From: Hungatella effluvii
Lineage (GTDB): Bacteria; Bacillota; Clostridia; Lachnospirales; Lachnospiraceae
Assembly: GCF_003201875.1 (NCBI RefSeq)
Contig: NZ_QJKD01000002.1
Coordinates: 310,001-374,000, forward strand
DNA: 64,000 nucleotides
Reading direction: 5' to 3'
Made by a program: the position numbers and the translations under genes. Numbering within the stretch: the first letter of the stretch is position 1; the number at the start of each line of letters is the position of its first letter. The notes under the pieces were generated by a model. That model did no database searches. It was not told the DNA's origin and saw only the letters and a program-made list of their open reading frames with translations. Below, piece after piece: positions 33,697 through 41,563 of the stretch.

Positions 33697-34800
33697 ATGA
33701 AAAAGTATGATTACGTACTGGCAGGCAGCGGACTCTATTCCGGAGTCTTCGCATATCTGGCGGGAAAAAAGGGCAAGAAGTGTCTGGTGGTGGAAAAGCG
33801 GGATCATATTGGCGGCAATATTTACTGTGAGGACGTGGAAGGCATCCATGTTCATCGTTACGGCGCGCACATTTTCCATACCAGCAACCGGGAGGTCTGG
33901 AAATTTGTGAACGAACTGGCAGAGTTCAACCGCTATACCAACAGCCCGGTGGCAAATTATAAGGGTGAAATGTACAATATGCCTTTCAACATGAATACAT
34001 TCAGCAGGATGTGGGGCGTATCCACTCCGGCGGAGGCGAAAAAGAAGATCGAGGAACAGAAGGCCTCAGTAAAGGGAGAACCGAAGAATCTGGAAGAACA
34101 GGCCATCAGTCTGGTGGGCATGGATTTATACCAGAAGCTGATCAAGGGCTATACGGAGAAACAGTGGGGCCGTGACTGCAAGGACTTGCCGTCCTTTATC
34201 ATCAAGCGGATTCCAGTGCGTTTTACGTATGATAATAATTATTTTAATGACCTGTTTCAGGGAATTCCGGTAGGCGGCTATAACGTAATTATAGACAAGC
34301 TGTTCGAGGGATGCGACATCGAGACGGGAGTGGATTACCTGGAGAATAAGGAGCGGTATGACGGTCTGGGCGATACGGTCGTCTATACGGGGACTATCGA
34401 CGCTTACTTCGGATACCGTTACGGGAAGCTGGAGTACAGAAGCCTGCGTTTTGAGAGCGAGACGGTGGACACCGATAATTATCAGGGTGTTGCTGTGGTA
34501 AACTACACAGACAGGGAGACTCCGTATACGCGGATTATCGAGCATAAACATTTTGAATTCGGAACCCAGCCTAAATCGGTGATCACCCGGGAGTATCCGG
34601 TGACCTGGAGTGAGGGCATGGAACCGTACTATCCGGTCAACGACGAGAAAAATCAGGAGCTGTTCCAGAAATACGCGGTCCTGGCAGATGGCGAAAAGAA
34701 CGTGATCTTCGGCGGCCGGCTGGGCGAATACAAGTATTACGATATGGATAAGGTGATTGAATCGGCGATGAAAAAGGCCGGAGAGGTGCTGGGAGTATAA
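33697..34800 (+). CDS. glf: UDP-galactopyranose mutase
   Basis: The 367-residue flavoprotein starts at ATG 33697 behind CAGGAG. It has the N-terminal FAD fold (YVLAGSGLYSGVFAYLAG; VVEKRDHIGGNIYCED), HRYGAHIFHTSN (substrate loop), NMPFNMNTF, EKQWGRDCKDLP and the terminal FGGRLGEYKYYDMD. It converts UDP-galactopyranose to UDP-galactofuranose using reduced FAD, feeding surface glycans with Galf. It is monocistronic and lies 8 kb from the polysaccharide cluster, which has no second copy within the window. Confidence 0.95.
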   Translation: MKKYDYVLAGSGLYSGVFAYLAGKKGKKCLVVEKRDHIGGNIYCEDVEGIHVHRYGAHIFHTSNREVWKFVNELAEFNRYTNSPVANYKGEMYNMPFNMNTFSRMWGVSTPAEAKKKIEEQKASVKGEPKNLEEQAISLVGMDLYQKLIKGYTEKQWGRDCKDLPSFIIKRIPVRFTYDNNYFNDLFQGIPVGGYNVIIDKLFEGCDIETGVDYLENKERYDGLGDTVVYTGTIDAYFGYRYGKLEYRSLRFESETVDTDNYQGVAVVNYTDRETPYTRIIEHKHFEFGTQPKSVITREYPVTWSEGMEPYYPVNDEKNQELFQKYAVLADGEKNVIFGGRLGEYKYYDMDKVIESAMKKAGEVLGV

Positions 34801-34845
34801 ACGGGATCTCGGCGGAATAATATAGAACGTGATACAAATTCAGAG

Positions 34846-34918
34846 TGGAGGCCGCAGGAAACTGCTGCCTCCATTTGACACATTCGGGCAGGAAGCAGTT
34901 TCGATCCGCCTCCATTTT
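34846..34918. terminator. Long imperfect terminator hairpin between glf and the GNAT gene
   Basis: TGGAGGC (34846) pairs with GCCTCCA (34908-34914), inside which GAAACTGCTGCC pairs with GGCAGGAAGCAGTTTC; TTTTAA follows on the plus strand. A shorter alternative hairpin (TGGAGGC/GCCTCCA at 34846-34873) can also form. It probably serves both convergent genes. Confidence 0.6.
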
Positions 34919-35330
34919 AAAGAGTTTTGGTAAGATAATACCGTTTTCCCGTGAGTGGATATTCTTCCAGCGCAAACACTTCACGATAACCGTGTTTTTT
35001 ATAAAAATCCGGCGCCTGGAAGCTGAACGTATCCAGAAAGGCGTATTTGCAGCCCCTTTTCCTGGCTTCTATTTCTGCTTCCCCCAGAATCCGGCTGCCG
35101 ATATGCCGGCCTCTCAAGGATTCATCCACCCATAAAAACTTAACCATAAGCCAGTTGCCATGGGTCTCTCCAATCAGCCCCGCCAGTTTCCTGCCCTGCT
35201 CATCTTCCAGATAGATGCCCAGTTCCTTTGGATTTCTGTCCTCGATTCTGGCCAGATTATATTCCAGCAGTCCCTGAAAGATTTCCGATCTGTCCTTTTC
35301 TTCTATCTTTTCTGTTATTTTAAAATTCAT
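34917..35330 (-). CDS. GNAT-family N-acetyltransferase
   Basis: The 137-residue protein shows the GNAT fold: KLAGLIGETHGNWLMVKFLW (central strands), the acetyl-CoA pyrophosphate loop RGRHIGSRILGEAE (about 75-88) and the C-terminal FLDTFSFQAPDFYKKHGYRE, typical of small cytosolic acyltransferases. The substrate is not evident. The start is behind AAAGGGGATTAG. It lies convergent to glf. FQAPDFY and KHGY are features of the YitI/PhnO-like subgroup of GNATs with broad amine substrates, so no precise function is assigned. Confidence 0.85.
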   Translation of the reverse strand: MNFKITEKIEEKDRSEIFQGLLEYNLARIEDRNPKELGIYLEDEQGRKLAGLIGETHGNWLMVKFLWVDESLRGRHIGSRILGEAEIEARKRGCKYAFLDTFSFQAPDFYKKHGYREVFALEEYPLTGKRYYLTKTL

Positions 35331-35452
35331 TCTAATCCCCTTTCTGATGTATGCTCCGCCTTCTGTGAGGCGGAATGGAAGTGCGGTGTGGGAGGTGCCC
35401 TTACAGTATAGGGGAAAGCCGGGCGGAGTGCAATGGTCTTTCTAAAGAATTC

Positions 35453-35559
35453 ATGACATTTCCAGATGGCTATGGTAAACTGTATATATCAGCGGAAGTG
35501 GAGGTGAGGCCATGCCTGAGAAAGGACCATTGCATGCAGCCGCGATACTAATTGAGTAA
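35453..35559 (+). other. Orphan promoter, strong RBS and 15-codon frame (possible gene remnant)
   Basis: ATGACA (35453-35458) and TAAACT (35476-35481) with a 17-bp spacer are followed by GGAGGTGAGG and ATG 35512. The frame, MPEKGPLHAAAILIE, stops at 35559. Good expression signals before so short a frame suggest either the start of a gene now truncated or a small peptide. The rest of 35331-35924 is AT-rich and otherwise holds only the weak frame at 35578 and a terminator. Confidence 0.3.
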
Positions 35560-35577
35560 TTAACGATTCTTACAGAT

Positions 35578-35889
35578 ATGATGCTCAGAGCATACAAACG
35601 GTATGCTTTTCCCGCTATGCCTGTCTATTACCTGTATATTTTTACTCCAATCGTAATTTCAATCCTGTCTTTTATAAAGATAAAAATGCAAAACAGAATG
35701 CCGGTTAAGCTTAGCAGACTTCTTAATATCATAGTAATTATATTTTTTGTTATTGGGGTAAAGCTTTTTTATTATACGCTTGGATTCATGCATTTTATCA
35801 GCACGTACGTCTTCTCTGCTTACCTGCCGGAACTCCAGCCCGGGAAGACGATTCCCTGCATAAAACGGCCGGCGGCATGGAACCATTGA
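35578..35889 (+). CDS. Small hydrophobic frame, possibly a membrane-protein fragment
   Basis: This 103-codon frame has two hydrophobic segments (about 18-35, YYLYIFTPIVISILSFIKIK; about 48-75, LNIIVIIFFVIGVKLFYYTL). It lies in DNA clearly richer in A and T than its neighbours. No ribosome binding site precedes its ATG, and its stop falls inside the loop of the following terminator, which is unusual for an intact gene. I do not recognise a family. It may be a remnant of a transferred gene, perhaps connected with the orphan promoter at 35453, rather than an expressed protein. Confidence 0.3.
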   Translation: MMLRAYKRYAFPAMPVYYLYIFTPIVISILSFIKIKMQNRMPVKLSRLLNIIVIIFFVIGVKLFYYTLGFMHFISTYVFSAYLPELQPGKTIPCIKRPAAWNH

Positions 35890-35913
35890 GTTCATATGCC
35901 GCCGGCCGTTTTA
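35861..35913. terminator. Bidirectional intrinsic terminator
   Basis: TAAAACGGCCGGCGGCAT pairs with ATGCCGCCGGCCGTTTTA around a loop of about 17 bases, with A/T tracts on both sides. It ends the minus-strand fusion gene's region and anything transcribed from 35453. Confidence 0.9.
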
Positions 35914-35924
35914 TTCCTTGCAAT

Positions 35925-37772
35925 TTATAAGGCTTCTGCACCGTCTGCCATCGCCTTAAGCGCCGTGATAAGCCTTAAGTTATCTTCTCCATTTCTGACT
36001 GCGATCCGCACATACTGTCTTCCGTTATGCAGCTTTGAGGTCAGATCCTTGATGAAAATATCGTGTTTCAACAGTTCGCAGGCAATCTCCCTGCTGGTGC
36101 GGCCTTCCGTGACCTCACACATCACATAGTTCGCCTGAGAAGGGATCGGCCGGAGAAATGAAACAGAGCTTAACTCCTTTATCAGCCCGCTTCGGTCTGC
36201 AGCCAGTTTTTTTAAGGATTCCCGGTAGTCTTTTTTATACTTTTCGCTGTTCTGCATAAAGAATTCGCCAAAGGAGTTGATGTTCCAGATCGGCGCCTCT
36301 TTCTTTAACAATGCGATCGCGGCCTCGTCGGAACTTGCCAGAACACCGAGGCGGATTCCGGGAACTCCATAGGATTTGGAGATGCTCTTTACGACGAAAA
36401 GACCGCTGTAGGACTGCAGCACCTCCTCGTTAAGCAGGGATAAGTCCAGGGCCTGCGTGTCTCCCGGCAGCTCTGCAAAGTCAGAAAAGCTTTCATCGAT
36501 AACGAGGCGTATGGAACTTGTCCTGGCCCAGTCAATCAGCTTTTTAAGGCCTTCGCAGTCGATGTAATTGCCGCTGGGATTATCAGGGTTTATGAGAACC
36601 AGCGTACCGACCGTGTGGCCGGGGCTGTCGAAGTACCGGATTAAATCTTCCGCCGTGTAGGAGAAATCTTCATTATCTGGTGTAAAGACAACCGATAAAG
36701 CGCTGTCATAGCGATTGGGATATTCTTCAAAGGTCGGGCGGATAAAGCCTACAGGACCTTCCGTGTGTTCCATGAGTACCTTAATCAGTTCCGCGGCGCC
36801 ATTGCCGATCACGATGTGCTCCGGCCGTACGCCGAAGTTTCTGGAGGCCAGCAGGCTGTTGATCCGCATGCCGGAGGGATATTCCGAGATCAGGATCTCA
36901 AAATTGGATTTCATCTCGTCGAGCATCTTCTGAGGCGGAAAATAGGGATTGACGAGATAGCAGAAGTCCAGCAGCTTCGGATAACGCCAGTGGCCGCCGT
37001 AGCGGGAGGCAATGGCGTCATACCGCTTCTGGATGGTGCCGGCAAAAAGGCTTTCCGCAATATCCAGATCCTGAATGTCGTCGATCTCATACCAGACCTC
37101 ACCGTTCAGCCTTTTAGCCTTGATCTCCTTTGTCTCCAGAAGGGCGATGAGTTTGATGACGGATTCGTAGTATTCGTTGTTGCCCATGGCCTTCGCATAC
37201 GCTTCCAGGAAGGGAACGTAGGTGTTGGCGGAAAAATGCTGACTGAATTTATAGATATTGACGGTCTTATAGTAACCGCCCTTGTCTTCGAACTTTAAGT
37301 ATTTGCCCGGGATAAAATCCTTGATGGAATCGTCGTCATCCAGCACCATGCAGGTTCCGTCCATCCAGCTGGCGAACTTGTCCACCAGAGCCAGGGTCTC
37401 TCTGGAGTCTTCCATCAGAATATCTACCAGGGCTTCCTCAAAAATGATATCGGATTCAAAGAGCAGTGTATCCTCGGATACGAGATACTGTTTGGCCAGA
37501 GCCAGGGAGTAGATATTGTTCGTTTTGTCATAGACCTCATTGTTGATAAAGCAGATGGGAGTCTGTATGGCCAGCGTGCTGATATAGTCCATGAGCTTCC
37601 GGCCTTCATAGCCTGCCACAATGACAATTCTGGAAAGCTGTTTTTTATCGAGAATGCGCAGCGCGCGTTCAATTAAAGTGGTTCCATTCACCTTTACCAT
37701 ACATTTTGTATTTTCCGCGGTATATTCCTTCAGTCTCTTTCCCATACCTGCGGCCAGGATGATTGCCTGCAT
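35925..37772 (-). CDS. Nucleotidyltransferase-aminotransferase fusion protein
   Basis: The 615-residue protein starts at the ATG ending at 37772 (GGAGG six bases before). Residues 1-235 are a LicC/CTP-type nucleotidyltransferase: AIILAAGMGKRLKEYT, NTKCMVKVNG, FESDIIFEEA (metal Asp) and YEIDDIQDLDIAE. Residues about 255-610 are a class I/II PLP aminotransferase related to HisC/CobD: NPYFPPQKM, VIGNGAAELI, INPDNPSGNY, VIDESFSDF and the PLP lysine in SISKSYGVPGIRLG. The fusion suggests an amino group is installed on, or removed from, the compound that is activated with a nucleotide, for example an aminoalkyl phosphate or phosphonate for surface decoration. The exact substrate is unknown. It stands alone. 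Confidence 0.87.
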   Translation of the reverse strand: MQAIILAAGMGKRLKEYTAENTKCMVKVNGTTLIERALRILDKKQLSRIVIVAGYEGRKLMDYISTLAIQTPICFINNEVYDKTNNIYSLALAKQYLVSEDTLLFESDIIFEEALVDILMEDSRETLALVDKFASWMDGTCMVLDDDDSIKDFIPGKYLKFEDKGGYYKTVNIYKFSQHFSANTYVPFLEAYAKAMGNNEYYESVIKLIALLETKEIKAKRLNGEVWYEIDDIQDLDIAESLFAGTIQKRYDAIASRYGGHWRYPKLLDFCYLVNPYFPPQKMLDEMKSNFEILISEYPSGMRINSLLASRNFGVRPEHIVIGNGAAELIKVLMEHTEGPVGFIRPTFEEYPNRYDSALSVVFTPDNEDFSYTAEDLIRYFDSPGHTVGTLVLINPDNPSGNYIDCEGLKKLIDWARTSSIRLVIDESFSDFAELPGDTQALDLSLLNEEVLQSYSGLFVVKSISKSYGVPGIRLGVLASSDEAAIALLKKEAPIWNINSFGEFFMQNSEKYKKDYRESLKKLAADRSGLIKELSSVSFLRPIPSQANYVMCEVTEGRTSREIACELLKHDIFIKDLTSKLHNGRQYVRIAVRNGEDNLRLITALKAMADGAEAL

Positions 37773-37878
37773 CGCGTTCCTCCAATCTGCGCCCGTCGCG
37801 GGCACTTCAAAATTCAGCTTCATTTTATCACAGGCGGGAGATGATTACAATGCGGAAACGCTGGGATTGGGATGAATG

Positions 37879-38169
37879 TGTAACAGTTCAGCCTTTGCTC
37901 CCGGCTGCCACTGCCCGTCCCGGTGCTTTCGGTTCCCAGACCTTTTCAGTTCCGGTTTCGGGCATAAGCATTTCTAAATGTGCAGGATTTTTCTAAAAAC
38001 CAGTGAAAATCCCCAAACTCGCTGCGCTCAGACAGGTGGGGATTTCCCCTGAACGAAAAATTCTGCGCATTAAGAACTGCTAATACCCTGCAAAGTCACT
38101 GGAAAGGTCTGGGAACCGAAAGCACCGGGACGGGCAGTGGCAGCCGGGAGCGAAGGCTGAACTGTTACA
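37879..38169. repeat. Large nested palindromic element, copy 2
   Basis: A 291-bp element with ~64-bp outer arms (37879-37942 against 38103-38169) that are inverted repeats with about one mismatch. It has a 157-bp core (37943-38099) running from TTTTCAGTTCCGG to CTGCAAAGTCAC. The core matches copy 1 (2244-2529, opposite strand), including the nested stem AGCATTTCTAAATGTGCAG / CTGCGCATTAAGAACTGCT and the inner loop AAACTCGC...CTCA. The arms share no similarity with copy 1 except the tips. It lies between divergent genes, so it is not simply a terminator. No protein is encoded in it. Confidence 0.85.
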
Positions 38170-38235
38170 TGAATGCATCTTAAGATATTAAGAATTCTTA
38201 CGATTTTCTTATAAAATTACGATTTTTCCGGATGC

Positions 38236-38264
38236 TTTACTTTTAAAAATCGCTATAGTATAAT
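38236..38264 (+). promoter_or_regulatory. Promoter of the L,D-transpeptidase gene
   Basis: TTTACT (38236-38241) and consensus TATAAT (38259-38264) are separated by 17 bp. A small leader hairpin (AAGCCCGTTTCTTTCGGG) follows before the AGGAGG site. Confidence 0.75.
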
Positions 38265-38339
38265 GATACTATCTGCTTTTTAGAGTATGGAAAGCCCGTT
38301 TCTTTCGGGAAAAAACGGATGTATCAGGAGGATAAGGAT

Positions 38340-39734
38340 ATGTTACAGGCATTGAAAAAGGTGGCGGGTGCCGTAGCGCTTGCCGCTTTCATGGTGTTAG
38401 GATGCATGACGGCATTTGCCGACGATGAGGTACAAAATCCACCGTCTCCACATGTTGTATATCAGGTATTTACCGATGGTCAGTGGAAGAATGAAGCCAT
38501 GGACAAGCAGTCGGCATCAGATTCAGCATCGCCGGTGGAGGGCCTTAAGGTATGGCTCACCGGTGTGGACGGGAGTATTTCCTACCGCGTATACTTACAC
38601 GACGGCGGCTGGCAGGGCTGGGTTTCTGACGGCGCTGTGGCAGGCGGAGAGAATACCGGGAATCAGATTGAAGCGATTCAGATGAAGCTTTCAGGATACG
38701 CAGGACAGGTATTGGATGTCTGGTACCGGGCTACTGTTTCAGGCAAAGAAAAACTTGGCCTGGCCATGACAGGAAGTCCGGCCGGAACCGTAGGAGAGGG
38801 AAAACCCTTGACGAGCCTGGAGGCGTACCTGACAGAAGTGAATCATAACGAGAGCGACGGGACACCGTCTGTCAGAACGAATCTTCCATTTGGATTCTAT
38901 GATGACAACGGCGTAACACGCTACACGGATGTTCCGGGCGGTATTTATACCGGTTGGATTGATCATGACGGAGCACGTTACTATGTCCGGGACAACTCCT
39001 TCTTAACGGGCTGGCAGTATATAGACGGACTGAAGTTTTACTTTGATGAACAGGGAAAACTGGTTCAGGATCTGGATCCGATTATTGGAATTCAGAGCTC
39101 TTACGTGATTAAGATCAACAAGCAGTTAAATACACTGGTTCCATACGCCAAGGATGGCGATAACGGATACATAATTCCGGTTAAAACGATGTTATGCTCC
39201 GTGGGAGACGATACTCCGCTGGGGACCTTCCACACACCGGAAAAATACCGCTGGCGTCTTATGGTGAATGATACTTATACACAGTATGCGACCAGAATTA
39301 CCGCTGGACAGGGATTCCTGATCCATTCGGTCTGCTATGACAAACCTGATATTTACACGATGCAGTCCGTCGGATATAACGGACTGGGCGTGGTACGCTC
39401 TCTTGGCTGTATCCGTCTGACCGCGGAGAATGCCAAGTGGGTATATGACAACTGCGCGATCGGCACTACGATCGAGATTTTCGAGGACCCGGTAAATGTA
39501 GGACCCTACTATAAACCAACCATTACTCCGATTCCGGTTGAACAGACATGGGACCCGACCGATCCGCTGGTAAGCGATGAGGTAAAGAATCAGGCCGCAG
39601 CGCAGCAGCAGGAAGAAGCTGCACGCCGTCAGGCGGAAGAGCAGGCAGCGGCACAGGCCGCAGCCGAGCAGAAGGCAGCAGAAGAAGCCGCAGTGAAGGA
39701 AAGACAGGAAGTCGGACCGGGCTTTGGACTGTAA
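38340..39734 (+). CDS. Secreted L,D-transpeptidase (YkuD) with ChW and cell-wall-binding repeats
   Basis: The 464-residue protein starts at ATG 38340 (AGGAGG eight bases before). Order of parts: signal peptide (1-27, ending GCMTAFADD); ChW-type region (about 45-150, GLKVWLTGVDGSISYRVYL; GGWQGWVSDGAVAGGENTG); wall-binding repeats with Gly-Trp/Tyr patterns (about 200-245, GIYTGWIDHDGARYYV); and a YkuD domain (about 255-395) with the catalytic HSVCYDKP His and SLGCIRL Cys. A Gln/Ala/Glu-rich tail ends in EVGPGFGL. It would form 3-3 cross-links or attach proteins to peptidoglycan. The low-complexity tail is probably a coiled or wall-spanning segment. Confidence 0.92.
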   Translation: MLQALKKVAGAVALAAFMVLGCMTAFADDEVQNPPSPHVVYQVFTDGQWKNEAMDKQSASDSASPVEGLKVWLTGVDGSISYRVYLHDGGWQGWVSDGAVAGGENTGNQIEAIQMKLSGYAGQVLDVWYRATVSGKEKLGLAMTGSPAGTVGEGKPLTSLEAYLTEVNHNESDGTPSVRTNLPFGFYDDNGVTRYTDVPGGIYTGWIDHDGARYYVRDNSFLTGWQYIDGLKFYFDEQGKLVQDLDPIIGIQSSYVIKINKQLNTLVPYAKDGDNGYIIPVKTMLCSVGDDTPLGTFHTPEKYRWRLMVNDTYTQYATRITAGQGFLIHSVCYDKPDIYTMQSVGYNGLGVVRSLGCIRLTAENAKWVYDNCAIGTTIEIFEDPVNVGPYYKPTITPIPVEQTWDPTDPLVSDEVKNQAAAQQQEEAARRQAEEQAAAQAAAEQKAAEEAAVKERQEVGPGFGL

Positions 39735-39748
39735 AAGATGAAAGAAGT

Positions 39749-39791
39749 GCAGCATCAGAATCTGTTAAAGGCAGATTCTGATGCTGCTTTT
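39749..39791. terminator. Bidirectional intrinsic terminator
   Basis: GCAGCATCAGAATCTG and CAGATTCTGATGCTGC form a perfect 16-bp stem with a 7-base loop, then TTTTT, between convergent genes. Confidence 0.93.
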
Positions 39792-39794
39792 TCG

Positions 39795-40673
39795 TTACTC
39801 CATCATAGCCAGCCGTATAAATTCATCCATTTCCCGCGTCTTCCATTTATCCTTGTGGTAGAAGATCTGGCGGTACATGGAGGCGTGAAAATCGGTGACA
39901 TCGAGGACACAGGTCTGCCCCTTTGCGGCGCTTTCCATAACGGCGAAGCGTGGAAGGAAGGAGAGACCCTTGTTCTCCTCGATCATTTTAATGATAAATT
40001 CGGTATTGCTGATCTCCAGAAATGGGGTCAGCAGTATATTCTTCGTTGCCAGATAGCGGTCAAATGCGCGCCTGTAATTGGCATTCTTCTCCGTCAGGAA
40101 GAAGGGCTCATGAAGCAGCTCCTCCAGTTTAATCCCTTTCTTTCCGGCTAAAGGAAAGGAGGGCGAGGAGAGGAAGACCACCTCTTCCTTCTGTTCCATG
40201 GCCTTATACCAGTTGCTGTCATAGCGGGGCTCGTCCAGAATATAGATAAGATCCAGCTGGTTGTGTTCCATCATTTCGATCAATTCTTCCGGCGGCGCGG
40301 TGGTGATCCGTATCGCTACCTTCGGGTGATGTTCCCTGAAATAGCGCAGGATAGAAGGAAATTTCGAAAAACAGAGGGACTCAATGGTGCCGATATGAAG
40401 GGGATTTTTGAGTTCCGTTTCATCGCTGACGGACAGCTTCGCCCGATTGACCTCATAGAGGATATCGTAAGCGCTGGTCAAAAACTGGCTTCCCTGCGGT
40501 GTGAGTGTGACCTTTCTTCCGATCCGGTCGAAGAGTCTGGTGCCCAGCTCCTCCTCCAGCAGCCGGATCTGCACCGTGACAGCGGACTGAGAATACCCCA
40601 GGCTCTCGGCTGCCTTTGAAAAGCTCTGAAGCTGTGCCGCCCGGATAAATGTGCTCAACTGACGCAGTTCCAT
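39795..40673 (-). CDS. LysR-family regulator, divergent from the serine dehydratase genes
   Basis: The 292-residue protein starts at the ATG ending at 40673 (AAAGGGG upstream). Winged helix: ELRQLSTFIRAAQLQSFSKA and SAVTVQIRLLEEELGTRLFD (1-60). The effector domain follows, with NPLHIGTIESLCFSKFPSIL and NTEFIIKMIEENKGLSFLP. It lies divergent from sdaAB-sdaAA with a palindromic LysR-type site in between, so it is the probable activator or repressor of serine deamination. The effector could be L-serine, but this is not shown. It resembles the CysL/YwfK-type subgroup in overall layout. Confidence 0.92.
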   Translation of the reverse strand: MELRQLSTFIRAAQLQSFSKAAESLGYSQSAVTVQIRLLEEELGTRLFDRIGRKVTLTPQGSQFLTSAYDILYEVNRAKLSVSDETELKNPLHIGTIESLCFSKFPSILRYFREHHPKVAIRITTAPPEELIEMMEHNQLDLIYILDEPRYDSNWYKAMEQKEEVVFLSSPSFPLAGKKGIKLEELLHEPFFLTEKNANYRRAFDRYLATKNILLTPFLEISNTEFIIKMIEENKGLSFLPRFAVMESAAKGQTCVLDVTDFHASMYRQIFYHKDKWKTREMDEFIRLAMME

Positions 40674-40746
40674 TTGATTTATGCCCCTTTCCAAGGATGA
40701 TTCCGGAATATAATCTATTAAAAATATTCAATAAGTACATAAAATA

Positions 40747-40782
40747 TATGAATTGGATTCATACATAATGCCATGATATAAT
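40747..40782 (+). promoter_or_regulatory. LysR-type palindrome and promoter of the serine dehydratase operon
   Basis: TATGAAT-TGG-ATTCATA (40747-40763) is a perfect 7-bp inverted repeat of the T-N11-A LysR type. It overlaps TTGGAT (40753-40758), the -35 box, which is 18 bp from consensus TATAAT (40777-40782). The geometry suggests the divergent LysR protein binds here. Confidence 0.7.
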
Positions 40783-40842
40783 GAGACCATAAAGATGTCA
40801 ACCGTGAAATGAAAAAACAGGAAACGGTGCAGGGAGGTTATC

Positions 40843-41511
40843 ATGTCGTTTATCAGTGTTTTTGATGTATTGGGGCCTAATATGATCGGCCCATCCAGTT
40901 CCCACACGGCGGGAACCGCTGTCATTGCCTATCTCGCCCAGAAGATGATCAATGGGCCGCTTAAGAAGGTAGAATTTACCCTTTACGGGTCATTTGCCAA
41001 AACCTACAAAGGCCACGGTACGGACCGGGCTCTCTTAGGCGGAATTATGGGATTTTCCACGGATGATACCAGGATCCGGGAATCATTCCGTATTGCTGAC
41101 GAGCGGGGCCTTGAGTTTCATTTCATTGTAAATGATACGGAAACTGATATTTACCCAAACACCGTGGATATCCGCATGGAGAATGAGGCTGGCCAGGTTA
41201 TGACCGTGCGCGGGGAGTCTCTGGGGGGCGGAAAGGTGCGGATCGTGCGCATCAACCAGGTGAAGGTGGATTTCTCCGGCGAGTACAGCGCCGTCATCGT
41301 CGTCCATCAGGACAAGCCGGGTGTCGCCGCCCATATCACAAAAGTATTGAGCGACTGCAGCGTCAATATTGCCTTTATGAGAATATTCCGCGAGGCGAAG
41401 GGACATACGGCTTACACCATTGTGGAGTCTGACAACCGCCTGCCCGAAAATATAACTGAGACCTTAAGAGAAAACAGCCACGTTCATGATGTGATGATCG
41501 TACAGTCATAG
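40843..41511 (+). CDS. sdaAB: L-serine dehydratase, iron-sulfur-dependent, beta subunit
   Basis: The 222-residue protein starts at ATG 40843 after GGGAGG. It matches the SdaAB small subunit: FDVLGPNMIGPSSSHTAGT at the N-terminus (substrate loop), KTYKGHGTDRALLGGIMGF, and a C-terminal ACT regulatory domain (about 148-220, AVIVVHQDKPGVAAHITKVL). Together with the alpha subunit it deaminates L-serine to pyruvate with a 4Fe-4S cluster that acts as Lewis acid. The alpha gene follows 52 bp later. The split two-subunit form is typical of clostridia and bacilli. Confidence 0.95.
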   Translation: MSFISVFDVLGPNMIGPSSSHTAGTAVIAYLAQKMINGPLKKVEFTLYGSFAKTYKGHGTDRALLGGIMGFSTDDTRIRESFRIADERGLEFHFIVNDTETDIYPNTVDIRMENEAGQVMTVRGESLGGGKVRIVRINQVKVDFSGEYSAVIVVHQDKPGVAAHITKVLSDCSVNIAFMRIFREAKGHTAYTIVESDNRLPENITETLRENSHVHDVMIVQS

Positions 41512-41563
41512 GAATGGTGCCGCCGTGTATCTGAAGCAGGCGGCACAGGTGAGGAGAAGAGAA

